Source: Pectinophora gossypiella (Eukaryota; Arthropoda; Insecta; Lepidoptera; Gelechiidae). Taken from it: a stretch of DNA of 64,000 bases. Shown one piece after another: positions 29,456 through 39,252 of the stretch. Each line of letters starts with the position of its first letter. The stretch's first letter is position 1. The notes below the pieces were generated by a model, which saw only the letters and a list, made by a program, of their open reading frames with translations, ran no database searches and was not told the origin of the DNA. Position numbers and translations under genes: made by a program. The stretch is taken from positions 4,807,290 to 4,871,289 of the forward strand of contig NC_065412.1 of assembly GCF_024362695.1 (NCBI RefSeq), written 5' to 3'.

Positions 29456-30633
29456 TGTCGTGAACCATACATAATCATGTAAGGTCACGAATTATCTGAA
29501 TTCTGAATCACATTCCAAAACTGAAATGTGTCATAGTTATATGAAATACCTATGGGGCAAAATACCCACAAATGGGCAACGTGCCCATAGCTGTCTAAAT
29601 ATAGGGTAAAAAACCAATGATGTTAGAATATGTGATTAGAATGTTTCATAGTTATATGAATACCTATGGGGCAAAATACCCACAAATGGACAACGTGCCC
29701 ATAGCCGTCTGAATATAGGGCAAAAAGCCCACGATGTTTGAATATGGGGTGAAACCCCGCGAATGGCCTCCAACCGCCCCTTACAGCCATCCCTGTCCAC
29801 CTGATTGCCTTGATAAATTCATCTGATTACCTGATAAATCACTACAACGATATTACCTACTGCAATGTTTTACTGTTTGTTTTACTATCCGTTTTACTGT
29901 TTACTGTCTGTTGTTCTCTTTATCGATTTGTATCGGATAATACAAATATAGCATAACTGATATCTAAGTAATTAAGAAAATATATAAGTATTATAAGACT
30001 TAACTGAATATTCTTCCTGCACATCGACAGGAAGTCTGATAAAACTGTTGTTGATTGTTATACCTGAAAACACACTGTTTCTTCTCTAATCTGTTTCTGA
30101 ATAATCTCTCTTAATGCAATTTCATTTGTTCCCTTTGTCGATTTATACCAAATAATACAAATACCTATAGCATAACTGATATCTAAGTAATTAGGAAAAT
30201 ATATAAGTATTATTAGACTTAACTTGGGGGAGGCCTATGCCCAGCAGTGGGCGTCGTACGGCTGATGATGATGATAAGACTTAACTGAATATTCTTCCTG
30301 CGCATCGACAGGAAGTCTGATAAAACTGTTGTTGATTGTTATATCTGAAAATACACTGTTATTTCTGCTCTGATCTGTTTCTGAATAATCTGAATGTTCA
30401 CTGATTTCTGTTCTCTGTTCTAATTCACCTTCTTTTGTTCTCTGAAAATTATTTTGTTTTTTCGTAATGACAGCCCGCCAAAAGCATGAACTTTTTTCTG
30501 GCCAGTGTTATTATGACATATATAACCTACAAATCGATTACTCACTCGAGTAAAAATAAAATCGATATGATGCATTTTAATATTATTATGAATTTGATTA
30601 TTTAAATTCGAGAACTGATTACAGTTCGAGACA
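29456..30633 (-). repeat. LTR (5' LTR in element orientation)
   Basis: Second 1178-bp copy; by eye the same as 26687-27864 throughout, including the internal duplications and the nested SINE fragment. Confidence 0.95.
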
Positions 30634-31255
30634 GGGGTTATGGAGCATACTCCACCACGCTGCTCCACTGCGGGTTGGTGGAGGTGTTTTTACGGCTAAT
30701 AGCCGGGACCAATGGCTTAACGTGCCCTCCGAAGCACGGAATCATCTTACTTTTTCGGACAACCAGGTGATTCAAGCCTGAAAAGTCCTTACCAAACAAA
30801 GGACAGTCTCACAAAGTGATTTCGACAATGTCCCCATCGGGAATCGAACCCGGACCTCCAGATCGTGAGCCTAACGCTCTAACCACTAGACCACGGAGGC
30901 TGTTATTTCTAATACGTACGTTTATTGTTTATGTTATTTTGAGTCAAGAATTTACAAGCTGCACCTCCAGGGTATTTGGAAGGAAGTTATTAACAAAGAA
31001 AAAGAAAACGACGAACAGTTTAATTTGCTTTGGAAATTACCCCTTTAACTTTTATTTTCTTCGCAAAGTAAGAGTAAGTTTTGCTTTTAATTCACTGACT
31101 CTCGTGCTCAGCGTCAAGTAGTTACTAAACCTCATTACATTCTTTTTTTTAAGTAAATTAAAATAAGTAGAAAATGCATTATTGGCTGCATAGCCAGAGA
31201 TGGTTAGGTTAGAAGGGGCACGTCACAAGAACAGTAACCTGGAACCTGACAGAAG

Positions 31256-31800
31256 TTTTATAATGTATTCCTTTTTCAAAGGCCTTTTCTTATTTAAAAT
31301 ATACTTACTTACTCGCCAATTTATGTATTCGATAGGTATAAGTGTATGGATCAAAGCGTTTATTTCTAGATACTGGTAAGGTAATCATTATTTCTTCTAT
31401 TACTCCTTACTAGTTCTTCTAGTACTTACTGAGTACATTTACCCTTGGTGAATATTTTGTCAAATAAACAGGGTCTTTTTGTAAAACACTGCCAATAAAT
31501 GCGATGCAAAAATACAATACTTATGTATAGTAGAAACCTTGCCGAGGGATACGAGGGGCAAATCACAGGGACTGTAACCTGTGACAGAGGGCAGCAGTAA
31601 ATGTCAGTACTATTCAGATGCGGAGGACTGGAGTCCTAGTACAGCTTTGAAATAGACTACTCTGGGCACCATCTCACTCGCGTCAGACAAAGTATTGGGC
31701 GGAAGGCAAGAGGGAAACCACTGCCCTATTTCCCTAAAAAGTAGCACGGAGAATGCTACATCAACAAGAGCGTGGCTCTTCAATTAATGATGATGCGATA
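31256..31800 (+). repeat. Rep-G copy 2
   Basis: Inverted relative to 13083-13848 and without the SINE found there. Its 3' end has AAACCACTGCCC, GGAGAATGCTACATC and AAGAGCGTGGCTCTTCAATT followed by ATGATGATG, a simple-repeat tail as in retroposons. Confidence 0.85.
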
Positions 31801-31807
31801 TAATACA

Positions 31808-32031
31808 AGGTGTTAGTAACAACGTTAACGAAAACTTTGAGGGATGATTCAGACCATGATTCTGAGTTGATATCAATTGTGAGTCTTCGGTCGCAACAGT
31901 ATGGAATTGCAAATAATTAAAAGAAACACAAACAATCATGAATTTTGCGACAGAAAATTCCGATTGCTATTAACTCAGGATCATGGTATAAATCATCTCC
32001 CTTAGTATTCGTTACGATGTCACTCACAACC
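31808..32031. mobile_element. FB-1 fold-back element, copy 3
   Basis: GGTGTTAGTAACAACG ... ATGTCACTCACAACC ends, with the TTGAGGGATGATTCAGACCA and TTGATATCAA blocks mirrored. More diverged than the two copies at 23 kb. Confidence 0.85.
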
Positions 32032-32121
32032 TGTATAAATAGGTTGTAGGTATAATAGACTCGGCTAGACTGTATAGGATTGACATTTCTAAAATAATGA
32101 ATACAACTACGATCTTTAGAC

Positions 32122-32417
32122 AGGCTGCCTCTGTGGCCTAGTGGTTACAGCGTTGGGTTCAACATCTGGAGGTTCGGGTTCAATTTCCGCTGGGAACATT
32201 GTCAAAGTCACTTTGTGAGGCTGTCCTTTGTTTGGTTAAGACATTGACCCTACAGGCTTAAATCACCTGATTGACTGAAAAATGGTTATGTAATCAAGTA
32301 AAGAGCCTCTTAAACACGAGATGTGTGAGGCCTGTGATGATACAATACAATACAATACAATACAAATACACTTTATTGCACCAAAATAAAAAGAAATAAT
32401 TACAAAAAGTCTCAAAA
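32122..32417 (+). mobile_element. tRNA-derived SINE-1 head joined to an (ATACA)n / CACTTTATTGCACC tail
   Basis: Box A TGGCCTAGTGG and a decayed box B GGTTCAATTTC are followed by GTCACTTTGTGAGGCTGTCC. After a GGCCTGTGATGA stretch comes the ATACA repeat and tail module seen at 10022-10104. Whether the tail belongs to this SINE or is a separate insertion is not resolved. Confidence 0.7.
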
Positions 32418-32692
32418 AGATGATAAAGAAAAAGAAAGAAGATTCCGTGCTTCGAAAGGCCGTCGGTCCCGCGCTGCTAGCTTTGTCTAACTATGCATAT
32501 AATCTACGTCGTTTATCAAGGGTATGCTGCGGAGCCGAATATGACATATTGTTTTTTTTAATCTGTCTGGGATAAGGAAGGTACCTACTAAAGTATGTCG
32601 TCTTTAATATGATGAACTAGACAGAATATAATAATGTCTATTACCTATACGTCTGAAGTATAAAATTAAATATAAGTTATACTGGCCCCGAT

Positions 32693-33062
32693 TCCTGCAG
32701 ACACCGCCTAATTTTATTTTAAGTTATATCCGTCATTTTCATACCTGTCGAAAAGGAAAGGGATGGATGATTCACAGCTCTTAATTTTAGGAAGAATGAG
32801 TAAATGAATGAATAACCCGGGCGAATCAAAAGGTACGTCGCTGGTATGCAATCCGTTTGACGTGATGTCTACTTAACTGTGTCGGGTTATTGACGGACGT
32901 AAAATTTTTAGACGGTTGGTTTAGATTTGTGCTTAAAATTGACGTGTGTTCCATAAATTTTATGCTTGTCGATTACCCGTCCCTTTCCTTTTCGGCGGAT
33001 AAGAAAATGACAGATATAACTTAAAATAAAATTAGATGGTATTTACAGGAATTAGCACCACT
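32693..33062. mobile_element. FB-3 fold-back element
   Basis: Arms of about 95 bp: ATTCCTGCAGACACCGCCTA / CATCTAATTTTATTTTAAG-type sequence mirrored at the right end (CTTAAAATAAAATTAGATGG), with GAAAAGGAAAGGGATGG against CCGTCCCTTTCCTTTTC. About 370 bp with no ORF; a half copy lies at 19115-19320. Confidence 0.85.
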
Positions 33063-33489
33063 GCCTATTTAATGAAATACCTCTCTATTTTATTCGGTTA
33101 TGTTGCGACATATACGTAATATGTGTAGTATGTAAATGTACACAAATGTACACACGTGCGGGTCGCGGTTCGTTTTAACCCACCACGCATACATACATAC
33201 ATTTCACGCACTCTGCGTTCTAATTCGGTGACGATTGAAATTCAACACAGGCCCCAACCTTTCTCACATTTAGTAACTGTATTTAGGTACCTATATTTAC
33301 TCTCGGCTATGCCTATTACAGTCTGGATTCAAGGTATGTTTAGAGGAGTGATTGATTGATCGTTTTTGGAAAAGGAACAGGAATATTATCAATAAGTTAT
33401 TATATAATAAGCTATTAAAATGAGTCGAAGTTTGACTTTTGCGAACTAACTTGGTGACTGGGGGTGTTAATTATATTATGACTTTTCGT

Positions 33490-33560
33490 TTTTTTTTGAC
33501 GTGACTTATTATTGGTTTGTCTCAGACTGCGTTCACAACTTGGCCGGATGATATTTGGTT
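33490..33560 (-). repeat. Rep-A 3' fragment
   Basis: T run then GACGTGACTTATTATTGG, TTTGTCTCAGACTGCG and ACTTGGCCGGATGA, a diverged Rep-A 3' end in reverse. Confidence 0.65.
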
Positions 33561-34129
33561 GTACCAAATGACTCGTAGCGATATTAATTAAGTACCTATA
33601 ATGTAGGTATAATCGAAGTTTAAGTACTAAAGTTTTGTTTCAACCGGATCAATATCAAATCTAAAATTACTTCCCCGTATTTGGTGCCCAATAATTCACA
33701 ATGGAGTGAAATTTCGCAAAACTAATTACAAATTGGTTGATTTTAGCTAATAATATCTCGTACCGTTTCGTTAGTGCCTTAAATCCGAACGATAAACTTT
33801 ATGTTGAAGGGTACTACGTAGGTATATAAGCTACATGGTGAAAGATAAACCCTTTCTGCACAGATTTTTTTAATAAGTACCTGTATTGGGCAATTTCCGC
33901 GAAACATTTATCATTTATTAATTCGCCGACATGGCTGATATTAACAGCCTTTAGAGATATCGTCTGATTCGATTAAGCGTTTAATTATGTTAGGCTCTAT
34001 ACAGAGCCGAAACGGCAACAATATACATCTACTAGCTATTCTATTGGTACATAGAACGGTCCGTTCATATTGTATCGTCCCAGATGTCTTCTAGAAGGTA
34101 ACTGACGTTACAGGCTTACAATCCTGACA

Positions 34130-34520
34130 CCCCTTACAACTCTCCCGTTCTTACACATACACAACACATATGGTGTGCCGCCTTACCCTGTGTGTGCGAG
34201 CGGGACAGATAGTCCGTGCGCGCTCCTTACTCTTCAACGGTTTACAGCTTAAATAGACTAAAATGACCTTCAACATGGGGGCACACCCCGGACACTTCAT
34301 ACAAAACACATCGTTTTACACAGACATTACATATTGACGTTATAGTACACGCGTGTACCGACGATATGTGTGACGACGTATTATATGTATACCTACATTC
34401 GATTGAAGACTAAACTATGTTCGAGGGGGTGGTGAGCCGCTGGTGGTGAGCGGAGAGTTGACGTTCTATATGTAGTACTCGTATTATTCCTTATTCTATG
34501 ACCGGACACTCCGAATAAAA
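34130..34520 (+). repeat. Rep-E copy 1
   Basis: Shares CACACCCCGGACACTTCATA, CATCGTTTTACACAGACA, TACACGCG and ATTATTCCTTATTCTATG with 43330-43560. A second partial unit (CTTACCTCGTGTTTGCGAGC) follows at 34525-34600. No coding frame. Confidence 0.7.
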
Positions 34521-34607
34521 ATCTCTTTCTTACCGTGTGCCTTACCTCGTGTTTGCGAGCTGGACAGATAGTCGGCGCGGCTTGTGGCTTAACTATACTA
34601 AATGTTT

Positions 34608-34792
34608 TTCTTTTTTTTTTTGACGTTACTTATTGTAGATTTTCTCATACAGTACAACATTTAAGAGGTCTGAGGGTGACCAGTTGGGCGCGAACTTCGG
34701 CTCAGAGCGTCGTCTGAGACGAAAATTATTTGAAAGAATTAATCGACCCTAGTGGGTCGATATCGATAAGCGCTGATTGAGGGAAATCGTGG
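34608..34792 (-). repeat. Rep-A copy with internal deletion
   Basis: T tract, GACGTTACTTATTGTAG, then a direct jump to CATACAGTACAACATTTAAG and the CTCAGAGCGTCGTCTGAG and GACCCTAGTGGGTCGAT blocks. The ATGGCATTAACTA..GGCCGGACAAATG segment is missing. Confidence 0.8.
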
Positions 34793-35459
34793 AATCATGG
34801 TAAGTTAGAAGTGAAAACCTTTACTGACTCCACTACGTTCAATATGATAGACAATAGACATGTATATTTTATGATAGTAATTGGTACATTGAACTGGTGG
34901 GCTGGTTTTCTCAACTCTCTTAGTTGACTGATGGACTAATGTTAATTAGTTTTAATTATAGACATTAATGTAGCAGCTGAACGTGAATCATCGAAATATC
35001 GCTGAGTAGTGGAGTGGCGGCGAATCCCTTTGATGTCCCCTTTACAATTCCGCTGAGAAAATCCGATTACCGACCGATTCCAGCCTCTTCCTAGTCCCGC
35101 CCGACCGCCCGACACGACTGACGACTTCGCACCCAACATGTCATGCGCCTCGCTCTACACGTAAACTTTCGTTCCCGAATTCAAGTGATTAAAACTTTCT
35201 AAGACAAACTTCACTCAAATACGTGTTTATCCGTTAATAATTTAATTTATTTGCAGAATTAAATTGTTTATTCAACAATTAAATTAATTCAGTGGCTTGA
35301 TTGACACGTTTCTGTTAATGATCGCTTTGTTATTCGCTTTTAAAAAGGTGTTTAGGAACCTTATAAGGTGTTTAATTGAGTTGTTTGGATATCTCTTTGC
35401 CAACACGGGATACACGAGTTTATAAGTGAGTTACGAGAACGTTATTAGCAGGTACGTGC

Positions 35460-35640
35460 CAATTTAATAACATAAATTGATCGGATAGCGGACGGCCGGG
35501 CGTACTCGTAACGCGTTTACTTCGCTCGGCGACGTAGCAGGCAGCCCGCGGCTACGTGCTACGCAGTTACGGAGACGTAGTACGTAGCATGGTGACGTCA
35601 GCCCCCTAAACCCCCGCGGGTATCTCCCGAACTGTCAAAG
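35460..35640. promoter_or_regulatory. CpG-rich island, possible promoter
   Basis: About 180 bp dense in CG and ACGT (CGGACGGCCGGGCGTACTCG, GACGTAGTACGTAGCATGG, GTGACGTCAGC with a CRE-like TGACGTCA). It contrasts with AT-rich flanks, and no repeat relationship was seen. Promoter function is inference; no exon was found next to it. Confidence 0.3.
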
Positions 35641-36316
35641 CTCGGAATGTCTTTAATTAAAACGGAGTTTTGAAACGACCAAAATTATAAGATCAAGTTT
35701 ATTTCAGTTACGGTTACTGTTACAAAAATGCCTTGTAACATGACTTACATTTCTCGTTACATAAAAAATATCATGATAAATCTAAGCTTGAAAGCAGCTT
35801 GTCTTGTGTTCATTTGTTATTAGAATTATTTACTAGGTCAGTTGTGTTCGTGATTTAGGAGGGAGTTAATCTAGCGAGTACACTTGGAAAGGTTTAGTTT
35901 ATATGAAACCACATAAAAGAGTAATAGAATTGAGTTGCGACCGCCCAGTTGCCGTCGGACCTCGCAACCTTATCATAAAATAGAAGGTTGTAACCTGCTC
36001 AACCAATAAAGTAAATGGTCGATTCATTTCTCTCAATGATGAATGGAATCGGCAAAATATTACGGTTAAGGTTTCTAAGGTTCCTCGGCGAAATGCCGCA
36101 TTATTGTGAAAATATGGTTAAAATATTGTATTTTTTTTCAATACGTGTCCCATATGTGGCTTTAGACATACATACATAATGTTACCACTCTTAGGACTTC
36201 ATATCAACTGTGGCTGCAAGTTGTCTTGGTTCACTTCTAGTTCTGCCTACCCCATTAGGACTACGGGCATGAGTTTATGTATGTTATAAATAAGTCAACT
36301 TATCTATGGAATCCGC

Positions 36317-36425
36317 ATTGGAGCAGCGTGGTGGAGTATGCTCCATACCCCCTCCGGTTGATTGAGGGGAGGCCTGTGCCCAGCAGTGGGACGTATAAAG
36401 GCTGTTTATGTATGTTATGTTATGT
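36317..36425 (+). repeat. SINE-1b 3' fragment
   Basis: GCAGCGTGGTGGAGTATGCT, TGATTGAGGGGAGGCCTGTG and GGCTGTTTATGTATGTTATG, ending in an ATGT-type tail. Confidence 0.8.
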
Positions 36426-36715
36426 ATCTATGGAACAGTGAACAAAACTACACATTTTAAATAGATCAGCCATCATGAAAGGGCCTTCTTTTCGTATTGG
36501 CAACTCTACTGTTTTAGGCGGCGAATCTCAGTTTTCCATTAACGTAGAAGTCATAAAAGCGTCGGGAAGCGAATGCGAATCGTAAATTAGCCCCTCGTGG
36601 CCTCGTGGCAGCTACAGGTGCGGAGTGCGGAGTTTGGGAGTCACTCGGAATAAATTTACGGGCACTCCACAGCAAATGTTAGTGAAAGGTGAATTTGTAC
36701 GAGAAATATCATCAC

Positions 36716-36950
36716 CTCCCTAGCGTTATCCCGTTTGTACGGGCTACGCTTACCTAACCTGAACATTTAACAAGTCCAGTTATTTAGAAATGCGACTACC
36801 TGTCTGATCTTCCAACCCGCTAAGGTCCAACCCTAGGTCACAATAGATCTGACAAGGTCGCAGTGATCTCGCGGGCTGTATCAGTTCGGCCCTCACAATT
36901 CTCAAATAATAAACCGCAAAGTAATACTAGCAAAATACAGGTTAAGTTGT
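36716..36950 (-). repeat. SINE-2 3' fragment
   Basis: Begins ATCACCTCCCTAGCGTTATC (reverse of the AATGCTAGGGAGATGAT tail) and continues with TTCCAACCCGCTAAGGTC. A short related end (ATCATCTCCCTAGCGTTTAC) is at 37550-37570. Confidence 0.6.
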
Positions 36951-36990
36951 GACATACCTCCGAGATACATTTTGACGCTTCCAATTTGTA

Positions 36991-37125
36991 CAGTCATGAG
37001 CAATATAATGTACCCACTTTAGGACTCTGTCGCACTAACATATTTGACATTTAGTGAGACTTACAGCAAAAAAGTTAATGTGACATGGTACCAAAGTGTA
37101 TACATATTAATGCTCGTGACCGTAC
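36991..37125. mobile_element. MITE-2, complete copy
   Basis: CAGTCATGAGCAATATAATG ... TTAATGCTCGTGACCGTA, with a small internal deletion relative to 26369-26511. Confidence 0.8.
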
Positions 37126-38790
37126 GAGTAGTATCGTCGCTTTGATTAAACATACTAAGTGATGAATGACGATTATTCTATTAATATGAACAGAAGATAA
37201 CTCGAAGAATTAATGGATGGAAAATATTACACCGATAAGAGCGTAGAAGTAATTATTAACCACCCTGGGTAACCCAGGATAGCCAAATGCTAGAAGGGTG
37301 CCAGTTCCGAGTTCTGAAGATATGGCGACAAAATATAATCTCGATTTTTCAGTAAGTGTCTTTATGCCAATTTTGATTTTAATTTACTATCAGTGGGGTA
37401 CTACTTATTTCTTTGAGCCATGTCAGGAGTCTGTGGCGGCTCAATAATTATCAGACATCAAATCAGGTTTGATGACTCATACGAGAGAAGATTCGAGATA
37501 ACTTAATAAAAGTGTAATGTATCACAAATAGAGGACAAAAACCATCATTATCATCTCCCTAGCGTTTACATAGGTTGCTCTATTTTATAATTTAATTAAA
37601 CAATTCACACATATTTTAAAAAGCTTCCATTTTGTGTCCGCAACGACCTCGCGCCACCTTTTATAATTTGTGTTTTACTGCCCGTTAAAATATAATAAAA
37701 TTTAAAGGCCGAACATTTTGACGAGTCAGTGCTTGAGTAATTGTTTCGAAAAAGTTGTAAAAAAATAATTCTTTTTAAAGCGCTCTGTGTTTTTACAATG
37801 CCGACAATATTTTAATGGTCGAATATCTATTTCTCTCGTTGGTGTTTGTTATCCTCTTCTGATGGTGGGGTTTGCCTTTGTTTTTCTTCCACTTCGCTAT
37901 TGTAAAAGATAAACAAACCCATAATTCAAGACTTTATTGTTTACTAGCCCCCGCCTGCGAGATCGTCTGTTTACTTTTTGTGTTATTCTGATGGATTCAT
38001 CAAAATAATAATAACGATTATTTTTTACGTAAAAGAGTCACGTAAACATCCTAACAAACATTCGCATTTGTAATATTAATAGGATAAAATAAAATCTGAT
38101 TCTAAATTCTATGTAAATCACGTAGGTATTTTGACCCAAATAATTATGAAACCATCAACATAACATGTTTGTACTTAATTATTTTAATGGCCTTACTTTG
38201 TCAGGGTTTGGGATAATGGCCCGTTTAACTTTGAAATTATTGTCAACGGTTCATGTAACGAGTTTAGTCCAGCCAGGCTCACGTACAGTGCTTCTTCTAT
38301 TTTCTAAATGTCAGCCATCGTATTTCCGAATACCATGTATACAAACAAAAGATTGGTACAAAGTTACGTATTTATTTAAATTTTCGAATCGCATTATGAA
38401 AGAACTTTTTAAATTGCATTTTTTACTTAATTCTTAAGTACTTACTTACTTTTTTTACAGACATGCTTAAATAGTCGTCGACTGTCGTGCAGCCCTTCAA
38501 GTACATAATTGAAAAAGTTGTCATCGTAAAAGTTGGATAAATTGGTTCCACGTCACTTATAGCTTGAGCTGGCCTTTGTTTTCGATGTTCGGTCCGCGCC
38601 CGCCCGGGCGAGTCGGGCGGCGCCCGGCGCGCGATGTCGACGTGACGGAGTGGCCTTTCTTCCCCAGTCAAGTTACCCTGACTGAGAGCAAAACTGAGCA
38701 ACTGCCGCTCTCGGCTTGAAATGATAATTGTTCTCTAAGTTATGAAATTTTAAAAGGAAGACAGCAATAAAAAACGAAGTAACATCGATA
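37126..38790. other. Geneless region downstream of the 39-41 kb gene
   Basis: Mostly AT-rich. 38590-38660 is a GC-rich patch (GCCCGCCCGGGCGAGTCGGG). An open minus frame of 92 codons at 38423-38701 crosses it but has no family signature. Confidence 0.4.
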
Positions 38791-38796
38791 AAAACT

Positions 38797-38802
38797 TTTA
38801 TT
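38797..38802 (-). promoter_or_regulatory. Poly(A) signal candidate of the 39-41 kb gene
   Basis: AATAAA on the minus strand about 450 bp after the stop codon at 39253. The 3' UTR between includes a GC-rich stretch at 38935-38995. Confidence 0.45.
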
Positions 38803-39252
38803 GATAAAAGACGACTGGATGCCGCCTTCGTCTATTAAGCGTACGTTTCTCCCAACGTCTCCACCGTAATGTCTGTTATATTATAAAGTTTAATGTTTGA
38901 ATGGGAACACTGGATTACAAGACAGATTGTCAACGAGACGGGGCGGGGTGGGACGCGCGGGGGAAGCCGGCCACGGCGGAAAGCGCGCGCCCTTAATCAC
39001 GAATATAATTTTCTATCTAACAGTAAGTCAATACTTTGATCACTAATATCAAAAAATTTACAATGAAAATAGAATTCACTCTAAAAATAATTTCACGCAG
39101 TGCAGGCGTCGGTCGTGAGTCGACTCGGGACGACCGGCGCCGGCGCGCAACTATCACATTGAAAGATTCATAAAGTACAAAGGTACGCCTGGTACCTCAT
39201 TCCTTGAGAAACGAATCTTATCGACAACTATTCATTTACAAGAGAAATATGC

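Larger units (their letters stand above)
26687..30633 (-). mobile_element. Non-autonomous LTR retrotransposon with two matching 1178-bp LTRs and 5-bp TSD
   Basis: Direct repeats at 26687-27864 and 29456-30633 are the same length and I see no difference between them. They begin TG and end CA, and GGGGT flanks the whole element at 26682-26686 and 30634-30638. The 1591-bp interior has no gag-pol. Read on the minus strand, a primer-binding-site-like TGGTGGAGGTGCTGGGAT follows the 5' LTR directly at 29455, and a purine run GTCGGGGCAG precedes the 3' LTR. The element is therefore oriented minus. The interior holds imperfect short tandem repeats and two short coding remnants. LTR identity indicates a very recent insertion, or gene conversion or assembly duplication. 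It would need proteins from another element to move. Confidence 0.92.
26618..30900 (-). mobile_element. SINE-1b with 14-bp TSD, split by the LTR element
   Basis: The SINE occupies 26618-26686 and 30639-30900, about 331 bp when the insertion is ignored. TGTTATTTCTAATA flanks it at 26604-26617 and 30901-30914. On the minus strand its head keeps box A (TGGTCTAGTGG) and box B (GGTTCGATTCC). Its 3' half has CCTCCGGTTGATTGAGG-type sequence and ends TAGGCAGTTTATG. An uninterrupted copy at 53962-54282 confirms the structure. Confidence 0.92.

Noticed and set aside
30820..30900. tRNA-like sequence with box A and box B
   Set aside because: It is the head of a SINE-1b copy with a SINE body and TSD; no closed cloverleaf with an acceptor stem.
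38423..38701. Minus-strand ORF of 92 codons with a GC-rich core
   Set aside because: It lies downstream of the 39-41 kb gene's poly(A) signal, has no recognised motif, and the GC-rich patch alone explains the open frame.
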